Assembly: GCF_007859935.1 (NCBI RefSeq)
Contig: NZ_SJPO01000009.1
Span: forward strand, 186,001-250,000
Source: Posidoniimonas polymericola
GTDB taxonomy: Bacteria; Planctomycetota; Planctomycetia; Pirellulales; Lacipirellulaceae
DNA length: 64,000 nt
Direction of reading: 5' to 3'
Within the stretch, counting starts at the first letter, position 1. Every line of letters starts with the position of its first letter. This document shows positions 9,029 through 17,678 of the stretch, piece after piece. The translations under genes and the position numbers were made by a program. Below the pieces are notes generated by a model. That model was not told the DNA's origin. It made no database searches and saw only the letters and a list, made by a program, of their open reading frames with translations.

Positions 9029-9338
9029 TGAGGTCCTGTTCGGGTTGCGGAAGCTAGGCAAGCGAGGCCTGATTGTCGCCCGGCAGGGCCGATGGTTCAA
9101 TCGTGCCCCACCGCCGCCCGCGACGGCGCGAGCGGGGCCGAACAGCCGTGGCTTCTACGCACGTGTCACGACACGGCGAGCCGTCTTTACACCGCGGATT
9201 GGTAACTTCTTCGCCGCCGTGGAAACAATTACATGCCCGCCTGCCCGCAAGGTTTGCCCAGCCGCGCCGGTCAGATTCAGATTGCAGTGCGAAAAGTTTT
9301 TTGGCGCGTTTGGCGCCCCGTTCGCAATAGTGCCTGTC
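9029..9338. other. Intergenic region with a small inverted-repeat structure
   Basis: There is no recognised gene. Around 9286-9322 a nested inverted repeat is visible: GCGAA...TTCGC enclosing GGCGC GTTTG GCGCC. It sits just before a possible small ORF on the plus strand. The role is unknown. Confidence 0.3.
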
Positions 9339-9485
9339 ATGACCTCAGGAGGAGGTCGCCAACAACGCCAACGAGCGCGTGCCCTTAATCGACAAGGACG
9401 GAACCAAATGATGGACGCAGGAATCCTTAGCTGCCTTTCAATGCTCGCCTTCTTGCTGGTAGACACCTACCGCAACGGCGCCTAA
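9339..9485 (+). CDS. Possible small membrane protein (48 aa, or 25 aa from 9408)
   Basis: The open frame ends in SCLSMLAFLLVDTYRNGA, a single hydrophobic segment with a short polar tail. Two starts compete: ATG 9339 (48 aa, Arg/Gln-rich N-terminus) and ATG 9408. The latter has an AAGGACGGA SD-like run just upstream and gives a 25-aa peptide. The second is better supported by spacing. No homolog is recognised; the case rests on the SD and the hydrophobic segment only. Confidence 0.3.
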   Translation: MTSGGGRQQRQRARALNRQGRNQMMDAGILSCLSMLAFLLVDTYRNGA

Positions 9486-9555
9486 TACACCGCTATTCGC
9501 TCTCCACCCCAACTCCGCTTCAGGCTCCCACTCGCTACGCTTCATCGCTTTCCTT

Positions 9556-9600
9556 CGCGCACGCGGCCCCGTCCCAGTTGGCGGGGCCTGTGCGTGCGCG
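9556..9600 (-). terminator. Strong stem-loop downstream of the minus-strand PEP-CTERM pair
   Basis: The arm GCGCACGC-GGCCCCG pairs with CGGGGCC-(TGT bulge)-GCGTGCGC around a 10-base loop. It lies just downstream of the stop of the minus-strand gene ending at 9626. There is no U-run, so termination is inferred from position and stability only. Confidence 0.45.
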
Positions 9601-9625
9601 GGCGGAAAAACGGGGCGCCACTTCT

Positions 9626-10477
9626 CTATAGCTCTCTACAGCCGCCGTTGCGAGGTCGTCGGGACGCCGCTATGACTACGGCCCACGCTAGCAGGCCGAA
9701 CGCCACCGGCTCGGGCGCCGCGGCAGCGACTGCCGCCGCGACCGGCGTCTGGTGGTCACGCCACAGCGTGTAGTCGCCCACATCGACGAGCCGGTCGCCG
9801 TTGCCATCGGCGGCCAGTGAATCGCCCCCGGCGCCGTACTGCTCACTCCACACCGCGTAGTCCAGTGCGTCGACGACGCCATCGTTGTTGTAGTCACCCG
9901 GCAGCGGCGGGGTTGCCAGGAACGCAAAGGTCACCTCGGCCGCGGTGTAGTCCGGCACTGGCTCGCCCGTGGCGTCGTAGCCGATGTACATGCGGTAGCT
10001 AGCGAACAGCTCTGACTCGCGCGGGCGCTCGATAGCGTAGAGGTTGTGCATCATCACGCCGCTCCACCGCCATCGCGGCGACGAGCCGTCCGTGCCGAAG
10101 ATCGGCTTGCCAGTGTCCTGCTCGTACGCCCGAAGCCCGGGGGACGCGTCGAGTTGCTCGATCCAGAACCACGCGCCGACCGGCGGGTACGCGTCGACGC
10201 GGCTGAAGTTCCAGCCGTACTGTGAGTTGTACTGGCTGCCGTTAAGCATCCCCCACGTGCCCGCCGGGTCGAACTCGTCCGGCTCATTAAGCGCCCTCAA
10301 CAGCGGGACCGGAACCGACTCGTCAATACGCACAGATAGCGTTGAACCATAGTAGGTGGTGTCGGCGTGCTTCATCGGCGCGGTGACCTGGGCCCCGCCG
10401 CGGAACGGCTGCACGTAGGACGCGGCGGCCGAGCCGGCGACCAACGTCAGCAACGACGCCGCTACGATTTTCTGCAT
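9626..10477 (-). CDS. PEP-CTERM protein with dockerin-like repeats (paralog of upstream gene)
   Basis: This 283-aa protein has a signal peptide at 1-19 (MQKIVAASLL...AAAS). A domain of about 150 residues is shared with the gene just upstream (NSQYGW, a Trp-rich middle, MMHNLYAI, YRMYIGYDATGEPVPDYTAA). This is followed by two dockerin-like units (GDYNNDGVVDALDYAVW and DGNGDRLVDVGDYTLWRD) and an APEPVA PEP-CTERM tail. The ATG at 10477 has a GAGGAGG SD. Its start overlaps the stop of the upstream paralog by 16 bp, so the two are probably translationally coupled. Confidence 0.82.
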   Translation of the reverse strand: MQKIVAASLLTLVAGSAAASYVQPFRGGAQVTAPMKHADTTYYGSTLSVRIDESVPVPLLRALNEPDEFDPAGTWGMLNGSQYNSQYGWNFSRVDAYPPVGAWFWIEQLDASPGLRAYEQDTGKPIFGTDGSSPRWRWSGVMMHNLYAIERPRESELFASYRMYIGYDATGEPVPDYTAAEVTFAFLATPPLPGDYNNDGVVDALDYAVWSEQYGAGGDSLAADGNGDRLVDVGDYTLWRDHQTPVAAAVAAAAPEPVAFGLLAWAVVIAASRRPRNGGCREL

Positions 10478-11172
10478 GTCGTCCTCCTCTCGAGACAATC
10501 GGGCCCGCGGCGCCACGCCGCGACCGGTAGCAGGCCGCACAGCAGTAGCCCCGCCGCGGCAGGCTCCGGCGCAGGCACGACGAACGAAAAGGTTGTGGTC
10601 GCCGGCGTGATTCCCGCGAGCGGATCGCCGGTCGTGGCGTCGCCGAGGTAGACCTCGAACGACACGCTGTACGCGCCCGGCAGGTCGGCCACGTAGAGGT
10701 CGTGCTGCATGAACCGGTCCCACAGCCAGATGGCGCCGTCGGCGGCGTAGATCTCATTCATGGTCCAGCTCGCCATTGCGTTGCCCATGCCGCCTTCGTA
10801 AACGTGCAGCTCGGCGCCGGCAGGCGTGGTCGCGCCGGTACGCTTGATCCACACCTCGGCGCCTGCGGGAGGAACCAGCACGCCGTCGGGCAGCCAGCCG
10901 TGCTGGCTGTTGAAGTGCTTCCCCTCGAGCACATCGAACAACGCGTCGTAAGACTTCCCCACGCCCGAAGTCATCGTGACCGGCGACGCCGGCGGGGCGT
11001 CGAGGTGCACCGAGAGTGCGTCGCCCGCGTAGGCGACCAGGGCGTGCTTCATGCCGTTGTTGGCGAGGTTTGCGTCGCCGTTGGTCATAGGTGGCAACGG
11101 CGGCAGCTGGGCCGACGCGGCGGCCGCCCATAGCGTCGCCGCAAGGCAGACAAAATCCGTAGCAATCTTCAT
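10462..11172 (-). CDS. PEP-CTERM protein, first of a tandem paralog pair
   Basis: This 236-aa exported protein has a signal peptide ending AAASAQ at about residue 22, no dockerin, and an APEPAAAG hydrophobic/Arg tail followed by an unusual Cys-containing extension (RTTCRKS). Its central domain matches the next gene in FNSQHGW, PPAGAEVWIKR, MQHDLYVADLPG and FEVYLGDATTGDPLAG. The function is unknown; the ligand-like pattern H-LYV...Y-V-F-VYLGDA is the shared core. It has a GAAGG SD. It lies between a DUF1559 pseudopilin-type gene (11220) and its own paralog, all on the minus strand with short spacing, so a common operon is likely. Confidence 0.8.
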   Translation of the reverse strand: MKIATDFVCLAATLWAAAASAQLPPLPPMTNGDANLANNGMKHALVAYAGDALSVHLDAPPASPVTMTSGVGKSYDALFDVLEGKHFNSQHGWLPDGVLVPPAGAEVWIKRTGATTPAGAELHVYEGGMGNAMASWTMNEIYAADGAIWLWDRFMQHDLYVADLPGAYSVSFEVYLGDATTGDPLAGITPATTTFSFVVPAPEPAAAGLLLCGLLPVAAWRRGPDCLERRTTCRKS

Positions 11173-11219
11173 AGCAGCAGCCTTCTTAGATGTTTCTCGG
11201 ATCGCTGAGCCGTGTGCGC

Positions 11220-11915
11220 CTACGGCAGGGCCGCGGCGCCGGGGTCCCAGCGGTCGAGCTGTTGGTCAATGGAAAACGTCTCTTCGAGCGCGTGGGGCGA
11301 CACGTGCGCGTCGACCCACAGGAAGTTGCTCACGCTCTGGTGGCGGTCGGCGGCGACCTCCGGCTCTCCTCCGGTCAACCAGAAGTGGGCCATGATGTGG
11401 TCCGCCGTGCTGCCGGTGTCGAGCTCGCCCACCAGCACCGTGCGGCTGGTGGACGGGATGCTCCGCAGCTTGTGGTAGGTCGGCCCCTCGGCGGCCCCGT
11501 GGGCCGCGCCGCTCTCGCTCTTGGTCAGCTCGAGCCAGGCGTTCTTGCCGTAGCTCCACAGCCGGGCGTCGCCCCGCGTGTCCTCGGGACAGCGGTACGG
11601 GCCGAGCATCAGGGCGTCGGGCAACGCCCCCATCGCCGGTTCGTAGCTCGGCTCCAGGTACGGCCCAATCCGGGCGCCCCAGGTCAGCTCGCGGTGCGCG
11701 AACGCCGAGTGCGAGCTGCGTGGGAACCGGCCCTCGTTGGCCTCCAGGTACAGGTGGAACGCCAGGCCGATCTGCCTCTGGTTGTTGGCGCACGAGGTGC
11801 GCCGCGCGGCGGCGCGGGCCGCCTGGACCGCTGGCAGCAGGAGCGCAATCAACACGCCGATGATCGCGACCACCACCAGCAGCTCCACCAGGGTGAAGCC
11901 GCGTCGAGCTGTCAT
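11220..11915 (-). CDS. DUF1559-type pseudopilin-like protein (short)
   Basis: This 231-aa protein begins [19 protein letters not shown], a type IV prepilin cleavage site (after Gly, with E at +5) and hydrophobic helix. After it come [13 protein letters not shown]-like sequence, [15 protein letters not shown] and a C-terminal [12 protein letters not shown] segment where the family usually has H-x-DG. At 231 aa it is shorter than typical planctomycete DUF1559 proteins (about 300-400 aa), such as the one at 32596. The family is thought to be exported by a type II/IV pilus-like system; its role is unknown. It lies 47 bp upstream of the tandem PEP-CTERM genes. Confidence 0.82.
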   Translation of the reverse strand: MTARRGFTLVELLVVVAIIGVLIALLLPAVQAARAAARRTSCANNQRQIGLAFHLYLEANEGRFPRSSHSAFAHRELTWGARIGPYLEPSYEPAMGALPDALMLGPYRCPEDTRGDARLWSYGKNAWLELTKSESGAAHGAAEGPTYHKLRSIPSTSRTVLVGELDTGSTADHIMAHFWLTGGEPEVAADRHQSVSNFLWVDAHVSPHALEETFSIDQQLDRWDPGAAALP

Positions 11916-12009
11916 CGTAGGGTTCCCCTAGCGCGCACGGGCGCAGCCGAGTCGGCGCGGACCGTGGGCCCAATCGAGCAAACGGAGAGCAAGCGGAGGG
12001 TGAGGGGCC

Positions 12010-12624
12010 TCAGCTCGCGGCGTCCGGCGGCGGGGTCGCCGGGGGGAAGGAGCAGCCGTCAAACAACGGCGCCGCTGCCAGCCGCGTCGCGACAGCGCGG
12101 GGCAGGGCGGGGGACTCGTCCTCGGCGGGCGGCAACGCGACGCTCAGCGACACCCACAGCGACAGCACGCCGTTGCACGTCAGCGAACGCCAGCCCTGCG
12201 AGCCATCGCTTGAGTCCTGCTCACGATCGCTCTGCCCGTTGGGCGTAGGCGCCGACTTCTTCGCGCAGCAACAGCACGCCTTCTTCTTCGGCTCGGCCGC
12301 CTCTGCAACCAGCGTTACTGGCGACGCGGTCGGGATCCAGCGGCTCACGTCGTGCCCGGCGCACTGCGCCTTGCTCAGCACGTGCTGCGGCGGCCGGATG
12401 TCCTCGCGGGCGGCCCAGGCGAGCCGCTCGCTCAGCGAATTGCAGCAGCAGTTGGTCCAGCAGACCTCGGCCGAGCCGCAGCCGCAGCCGCAGTCCTCGC
12501 ACGGGAAACGCTCGGCCGCCGCCCGCGGGGGGGCCGGGCCGCGCAGCGGCAGCCCGGTCGCCGCGGCCGCGTAGGCGGCCAGCAGCAACGACGCGAGCAG
12601 ACGGCGGCAGCGGGGCGTGAACAA
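12010..12624 (-). CDS. Cys-rich secreted protein (planctomycete type), function unknown
   Basis: This 204-aa protein has a signal-like N-terminus (RRLLASLLLAAYAAAATG) and an unusual Cys cluster at about 42-62: CEDCGCGCG, then VCWTNCCCNS and LAWAAREDIRPP. A second cluster (KKKACCCCAKK) follows near 117, and there are further isolated Cys residues, about 16 in total. Cys clusters of this kind suggest metal binding (inference). I recall similar CGC...CW-CCC proteins from other planctomycetes, but have no database confirmation. The start is probably TTG 12624; no SD is visible. It is 94 bp upstream of the DUF1559 gene and on the same strand, so it may head that operon. Confidence 0.62.
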   Translation of the reverse strand: MFTPRCRRLLASLLLAAYAAAATGLPLRGPAPPRAAAERFPCEDCGCGCGSAEVCWTNCCCNSLSERLAWAAREDIRPPQHVLSKAQCAGHDVSRWIPTASPVTLVAEAAEPKKKACCCCAKKSAPTPNGQSDREQDSSDGSQGWRSLTCNGVLSLWVSLSVALPPAEDESPALPRAVATRLAAAPLFDGCSFPPATPPPDAAS

Positions 12625-12769
12625 GCGATCAACCGCGGGAGGCGTGACAGGGCGGATCCGCCATTGTGGCCGATCGCGGCGCCAGAATCGAGGTCGTCCG
12701 ACGCGTCAGATTGTCACGCCTGCCGAGCTGCCGATGGCGACCGCGAACGGCTCACTGACTGGCGCCCCG

Positions 12770-14041
12770 TTACTTGTCGGGTTCGCCCTTGATGGCCTGC
12801 GCCCGGACGCCGCCGGTGAAGTGGCCGAACATCGCGCCGCCGACCGCCCACAGGCCGCCGCCCGGCACAATCGCGCCGATGTCGCCGCCGATCTCGGCGC
12901 CGAGCCGCGGCTCGAGCACCCGCCGGGCCTCCTTCCGCGCGTCGATGTCGCCGTTGGCGTCAACGTACTCGTAGACGTCGTCCCGCTTGCGGCTCTCGTG
13001 CAGCAGACCGACAAACGGCAGCGCGTGCGCCGACGCGTAGACGCTCGGCGTCTCGCGACTGCGGACCTCGTGCGCGTAGGCCGCCTGCTCCAGCGCGACC
13101 GCCGGGATGTCCGAGTACAGGTGCACGCTGTTGGTGAACGGGTTGTACCAGTCGCCCCCGAACAGCCTACCCGGCGCAAGCGTGTAGCCGAGCGTGTACA
13201 GGCTGCCGACCGTGTACCGCCAGGGGGCCGCGTGCGCATCGTTCTCGCGGAGCCGACGCCACTCGCCCAGCGGGTCGTACTGGTTGACCCGCACGAGCAC
13301 GTCGTCGACCTGGTGCGACGCGAGGAACTCGACCGCCTGCGACTCGGTCTCCGGCGAGACCGCGTGGTTGTCGGCCCGGCGGTCCCAGAACACCAGCTTC
13401 GCCGGGATGCCGAGCGTCCAGCCGACGCCGTCGATGAAGGGCCGCGGCCGGCCGCGCTCAATCGCGATCCCCGCCGCGGCGTCGCCGGGCGTGACCGCGG
13501 CGGCGGCGGGGGACCCGTCGGCGTCTGTCGGTTCTGTCGCTTGCGGCGGAAGGTCCAAGTCGAGCGACGCGTACGGGTTCACCGGCCGGGTCGGGGCCTC
13601 GTTGGCCCGCTGCGGGCCCGCCAGGGTGGGGCCGGCCGGGGCGGCGGTCGGCTCTTCCGGGTCGCTGAGGTACGTGGTCGGCTGCGCCGGTCCCGCGGCT
13701 GCCGGTCGCATCAGGTCGGGGCAGGGCATCGCCGAGCTGTACCGGTTCTGACTTGCCTCGATCGCGTTGGTCCTGATCGCGTTGGTCCTAGTCACGCTGG
13801 TCTCAATCGCGTTGGCCTGCAGCGAATTGGCCTGCACTGAATTGGCCGGGGCCGGGCCGGCGTAGAGCGGAGTCGTCACGCCCCGGACCGGGGCCGCCAG
13901 CTCCAATCCGGAGCCAATCGAAACAGGCGCGATCGGCTCGGGCGCCGGGGGCATGCTGTAGTACGGCTGGTCGCCGAGCGCTAGCGGAGCAGGCGCCGCG
14001 GCCAGAACAAGCAGCAGGGAGCAAACAGACAGACGCTTCAT
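12770..14041 (-). CDS. Secreted planctomycete protein with pentapeptide-like repeats, function unknown
   Basis: This 423-aa protein has a signal peptide (1-23) and a Pro-rich linker. Residues about 67-96 form six consecutive five-residue units of the form N(S/A)(V/L/I)(Q/E/R)(A/T), e.g. NSVQA, NSLQA, NAIRT. After a disordered Pro/Ala stretch there is a well-structured domain of about 200 residues from GWTLGIPAKLVFWDRR. It carries FLASHQVDDVLVRVNQYDP, LGYTLAPGRLFGGDWYNPFTN and a VALEQAAYAHEV...LLHES region. I associate this domain with conserved planctomycete secreted proteins, but no reaction is known. A GGAGGGTG SD precedes the ATG at 14041. Confidence 0.72.
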   Translation of the reverse strand: MKRLSVCSLLLVLAAAPAPLALGDQPYYSMPPAPEPIAPVSIGSGLELAAPVRGVTTPLYAGPAPANSVQANSLQANAIETSVTRTNAIRTNAIEASQNRYSSAMPCPDLMRPAAAGPAQPTTYLSDPEEPTAAPAGPTLAGPQRANEAPTRPVNPYASLDLDLPPQATEPTDADGSPAAAAVTPGDAAAGIAIERGRPRPFIDGVGWTLGIPAKLVFWDRRADNHAVSPETESQAVEFLASHQVDDVLVRVNQYDPLGEWRRLRENDAHAAPWRYTVGSLYTLGYTLAPGRLFGGDWYNPFTNSVHLYSDIPAVALEQAAYAHEVRSRETPSVYASAHALPFVGLLHESRKRDDVYEYVDANGDIDARKEARRVLEPRLGAEIGGDIGAIVPGGGLWAVGGAMFGHFTGGVRAQAIKGEPDK

Positions 14042-14640
14042 CGGTTCACCCTCCATAGTGAAGCAGGTGGGAAGGCAGACCCCGCCTGCGGGCGCAGGAC
14101 AAGGCCGGCGTCGATCTCGCGAGACGCTTGCATCGGTGGGGTTGTCGAGCCGCTGCGCGGACGCTGCTAGCAGACTCGGATGGGCAGGAAGTCGCCGCGG
14201 GCGTCGGCCGCCGTTGGCAAAGATCGTCACGGCTTATAACGGAGTCCGCTGGACGCGTCGACGCCAGTCGGACCCACGGCGCCGCGCAAGCGTTTTGTCC
14301 GAAAACACGACCGGAGGGGACAAAACCCCCGCCACAACTCCCCCTCGGCACTCGTTTCACGCTTGTTAGCAGCCTATTCTCAGTACCGAGCAACCATGGC
14401 CGCGTGGGTTTTGTCCCACCGCGCCGCCGACTGAGACAACCCCCAAACACCGCCGACGCTCGCTGCCGCAGATCCCCATCGACCGCGAGCTACCCAACCG
14501 CGCAGCAGCCGGCGCCGACCTGCGATACGAGCCTCGCCGCCGCGCCAAAGAACCGGGTGTCGGTATGCCGCCATTGGACCACACCGCGCGGCGCTTCTCT
14601 ACAAAGAAATGCCAGGCACTCCCTCGCATGCGGGGGACGT

Positions 14641-14671
14641 CGGGGGCGCTCCGCGCTAGCAGAAGCCCCCG
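14641..14671. repeat. REP-like palindrome, family A (single copy)
   Basis: CGGGGGCGCT...AGAAGCCCCCG is the same imperfect palindrome as at 18117-18147, and as the inverted pair at 19679-19767. The arms are GGGGG/CCCCC plus an inner CGCT/AGCR stem with a bulge, as is typical of REP sequences. Confidence 0.65.
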
Positions 14672-14756
14672 ATGACGAGCGGGCAATCAGCAGCGCGCAG
14701 CCAATCCAACTAGTACGCCTTCCCTGCAGTTAGTTCCTGTGCCTCCTCATGACGCG

Positions 14757-14790
14757 CGCACGAATCCCGCAGTTTGCGAAGGGTTCGTGC
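14757..14790. terminator. Hairpin downstream of the beta-propeller gene (possible terminator)
   Basis: Arms GCACGAATCCC and GGGTTCGTGC enclose a 13-base loop. It is positioned 70 bases beyond the stop of the minus-strand gene at 14861. No U-run follows, so the function is tentative. Confidence 0.3.
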
Positions 14791-14860
14791 GGGCCTACCG
14801 GTCACGCGGCAGAAATATTATTCGTGTCACCGGCACTAGCCGAAAACGTCGCCAGTCGAA

Positions 14861-16222
14861 CTAATCCTTCGACAGGTCCACACAAATAATCTCCGAGTCG
14901 TTCCGCAAGTAGGCGCAGCGGTTGGCCAGCGCCGGGTGCGACCAGACCACCTTGCGGCCGGGCATTGGATTGTCTGCTTCGATGACATGCGCCCGGCTCA
15001 GTTCCTCGTAACCTGTGGGCGTGAGCTTGGCGATAATCAGATCGCCTTTCTCATTCGCCAGGAAGAACCGGTCCTCGTGCGGGATCAAGAACACATTCGC
15101 CCAGCGATTGGATGAATCGCGAAGGTCGCCCGTCGACCCGCTGGCGGTTAGGTCCTCCCAACTCCGCTCGCCCGTTTCCAGGTCCAAACACCGCAGTTGG
15201 CCGTAGCTATCGACGCCATAGATGTGGCCATCCTGAATCACGGGCGTGCTCATCACCGAGTGAAGTTTGTCGGTGTTGCGTTCGCTGTGGCTATTTCCCC
15301 GCCACAGGAGATCGGGCCCGGCCTGGCCCTCTTTAAACTCAAGCATCATCGGCCCATCGTAGAAATTGGTTACGAACAGCCGCTGGCCAGCCTGGCGGGG
15401 CGTGGGGATCGTCATTCCTGCCCTGACGTCGAACGGCGTCGACCAGTAGACCTCGCCGGTTTCCGGATCGAGCCCGTTGATTGCCTGCGGATGCCAGATA
15501 ATGAGTTGCCGCTTCCCGCCGAGCTCAAGAATCACCGGCGGACAGTATCCCGGCTCGGCCGCTGAGAGAGATCGCCAGATTTCCTCGCCGCTGTCTTTGT
15601 CAAACGCCACCGCGACGCTCCCTTGGCCGCCAACCAGACAGATGAGACGCTTGCCGTCTACCAAGGGATGCCCGGAGAATCCCCACACCGGCGCCGGCAT
15701 GTCGTAGTCCTCCTTGAACTGCTTCGACCAAAGCGGTTCGCCAGTCTCCGCGTCGAGGCACACCAGGTCCCCCTCGGCGCCCACACTGTAGAGCTTGCCG
15801 CCCGTGACGACCGGCGTGGTCCGCGGGCCCGCTGCGTAGCTGATGGAGTACTCGCAGGGGTACTCGTGCGTCCACAGAATCTCGCCGCTTTCTGCATCGA
15901 GGCAGAGCACACGCTCGCTGCCTTGCGTGGGGGAACGATCAAATGCATTGGGAGAAATCCGCTGTCCCCCGGCCAACTGCCGATCGGTGACGAAGACCCG
16001 GTTCCCCACCACGGCCGGGCCCGAGTAACCGCCGCCGATTGGCGTACGCCACTTCACCGTCGGCCCCCCCTCGGGGAACTGCTCGATGATGCCGGACTCG
16101 CGCCACACCCCGTCGCGGTGCGGCCCCAACCATTGAGGCCAGTCATCGCCGTGGGCAAGCTGCGCGGCTGTCCCGAATATCAAGAAAAGACCAAGGATAT
16201 AGTGCGTCTGGCGCGTCGACAT
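14861..16222 (-). CDS. PQQ-type beta-propeller (BamB-like) secreted protein
   Basis: This 453-aa protein has a signal peptide (1-25, ending LAHG) and then DWPQWLGPHRDGVW, a common opening of planctomycete PQQ-like repeat proteins. Blade motifs recur along its length: LCLDAESGEILWTHEY, VCLDAETGEPLWSKQF, VAFDKDSGEEIWRS, LDPETGEVYWSTPF and LRCLDLETGERSWEDL, each fitting the A-x-D-x-x-TG-x-x-x-W blade signature. It is likely an eight-bladed periplasmic propeller with a binding or scaffold role. The residues needed for PQQ-dependent dehydrogenase activity cannot be identified, so an enzyme role is not claimed. Confidence 0.85.
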   Translation of the reverse strand: MSTRQTHYILGLFLIFGTAAQLAHGDDWPQWLGPHRDGVWRESGIIEQFPEGGPTVKWRTPIGGGYSGPAVVGNRVFVTDRQLAGGQRISPNAFDRSPTQGSERVLCLDAESGEILWTHEYPCEYSISYAAGPRTTPVVTGGKLYSVGAEGDLVCLDAETGEPLWSKQFKEDYDMPAPVWGFSGHPLVDGKRLICLVGGQGSVAVAFDKDSGEEIWRSLSAAEPGYCPPVILELGGKRQLIIWHPQAINGLDPETGEVYWSTPFDVRAGMTIPTPRQAGQRLFVTNFYDGPMMLEFKEGQAGPDLLWRGNSHSERNTDKLHSVMSTPVIQDGHIYGVDSYGQLRCLDLETGERSWEDLTASGSTGDLRDSSNRWANVFLIPHEDRFFLANEKGDLIIAKLTPTGYEELSRAHVIEADNPMPGRKVVWSHPALANRCAYLRNDSEIICVDLSKD

Positions 16223-16418
16223 GAGTTGTGTTCCGTCGCATGAATGAGGTAGGGGAGTCGCCGGTCAGACAGCGATTCTACTAGCTAGAGCTTCGCAATA
16301 CCTTGGCCCACAGCTGTCGAGCAGGTCGCTCCACGATCCGAAGGTCCTGCGCGAGGGTGAATTGACGGCTTTTTTCTCGACGAACTTGGCGAGAATCGCT
16401 TCCGAAATAGAGGCGTCG

Positions 16419-17678
16419 CTACAAAGCTTGGTCGAGAGCGGCGATCAACTGCTCGATTTCGTCCTGCGTTGTGTAGTGCAAGAATGAGAGCCGCAGGACG
16501 CCCGGGCTGAGGTCGACGCCCATTGCTTCCAGAACTCGACGGGCGTAGAAGCTGCCTAGCCCCGCCATGATCTTCTCCCGTTCCAAAACGGCGATCACCT
16601 CCCGAGCGTCCTTCTTGAGAGGCACAATCGCGACGGTAGGCGCCCGGTCGTCGACGCTGGTCGGTCCCAGGATTCGCAGGTCGTCGCGGTCAGTGAGCCA
16701 ATCTAACAGCGGCGCAAGTAATCGCCTTTCGTGCTCGCGGAACAGTTCATTCACCGCCTGTCCAGCCGACTGTCCAGCCGACGGGCCTTCTGCCGACGGG
16801 CCTTCTGCCGATTGTTCGAAGTGGTGCTGGAAGAGCCGGTGGTAGTATTCTGCGATGCCGCCCGCCGCGGCTTGCTGAGCATGATCGTGCCCGGCCGGGA
16901 CCATCCGTTTACTTGGGACCTCCGTGTTGAAATGATGGCACTGCGGCGGCAACCGACTTAGCAGATCTTGCTGGATGTACATGAGTCCCTGGTGGGGACC
17001 GTAGGTCTTGTACAACGAGAATAGGTAGATATCCACGCCAAGCGAGCGGATGTCTGGAAGTCCGTGTGGGGCGTAAGCCACGCCGTCGGCCACGACTAGA
17101 GCGCCGGCTGCGTGACACATCGCAGAGATCTCGGCGACAGGGTTGATCTCCGCGACCACATTTGAACAGTGCGGAAAAATTACGAGCTTCGTGCGATCAC
17201 TCAACAGCTCGTCCAGTTGAGCCACGTCTAGATGCCCCGTCTCCCGATCAATCCGCCACTCCTTCACCACGCACCCTTTGTCCGCCAAGCGGCGCCACAC
17301 TCCCGTGTTCGCCTCGTGATCTTGGTTGGTGACGACTACTTCGTCGCCGGGCTGAAGCATTTCACCGAACGCTTTTGCTAGCACGTAGGTGTTCTGCGAG
17401 GTGGAAGGGCCAAAGTGCAACTCTTGCCCGTCAACGTTCAGCAGCTCGGCGAATTGCCGGGTCGACTCGTCCATTAAGTCGCCGGCGACGCGTGACGCGG
17501 GATGCCAGCCATGGGGCTGCACCCGGGCCTCAGTGTAAAGCCGGAGCAGACGGTCGATGACAGGCTGGCAAGCGTACGAGCCGCCGGCGTTCTCGAAGAA
17601 TGCCCAACCCTGAAGTTCGGGTTCAGCAAACGCTGGAAACTGCTGGCGGACGAATGCCATATCAAGACCACGCGGCAT
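16419..17678 (-). CDS. Class V aminotransferase / cysteine desulfurase-like protein
   Basis: This 419-aa PLP enzyme has FENAGGSYACQPVID at the N-terminus, a phosphate-binding region near GPSTSQNTYVLAKAF, the cofactor Asp in ALVVADGVAYAPHG, and the Schiff-base lysine in LFSLYKTYGPHQG. It resembles NifS/CsdA-like and SufS-like family members; no obvious catalytic-loop Cys for desulfuration is apparent, so the substrate is open. At about 290-305 there is a low-complexity insert with tandem SAEGP/SAGQ units, matching an in-frame repeat at about 16758-16812. I prefer ATG 17678 because GTGGAG lies 6 bases upstream; that GTG is an alternative start 4 codons earlier. Confidence 0.78.
   Translation of the reverse strand: MPRGLDMAFVRQQFPAFAEPELQGWAFFENAGGSYACQPVIDRLLRLYTEARVQPHGWHPASRVAGDLMDESTRQFAELLNVDGQELHFGPSTSQNTYVLAKAFGEMLQPGDEVVVTNQDHEANTGVWRRLADKGCVVKEWRIDRETGHLDVAQLDELLSDRTKLVIFPHCSNVVAEINPVAEISAMCHAAGALVVADGVAYAPHGLPDIRSLGVDIYLFSLYKTYGPHQGLMYIQQDLLSRLPPQCHHFNTEVPSKRMVPAGHDHAQQAAAGGIAEYYHRLFQHHFEQSAEGPSAEGPSAGQSAGQAVNELFREHERRLLAPLLDWLTDRDDLRILGPTSVDDRAPTVAIVPLKKDAREVIAVLEREKIMAGLGSFYARRVLEAMGVDLSPGVLRLSFLHYTTQDEIEQLIAALDQAL

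Larger units (their letters stand above)
14042..14860. other. Long intergenic region with inverted repeats and one REP-like copy
   Basis: About 820 bp without a convincing gene. It contains an inverted pair GGGGACAAAACCC (14316-14328) and GGGTTTTGTCCC (14406-14417), a REP-like palindrome at 14641-14671, and a hairpin at 14757-14790 (GCACGAATCCC / GGGTTCGTGC) downstream of the minus-strand gene ending at 14861. The short open frames in it look spurious. Confidence 0.5.

Noticed and set aside
11916-12770. Zur/Fur-type operator for the Cys-rich/PEP-CTERM cluster
   Set aside because: I looked for an AT-rich palindrome upstream of 11915 and 12624 and found none, so metal regulation remains only a hypothesis.
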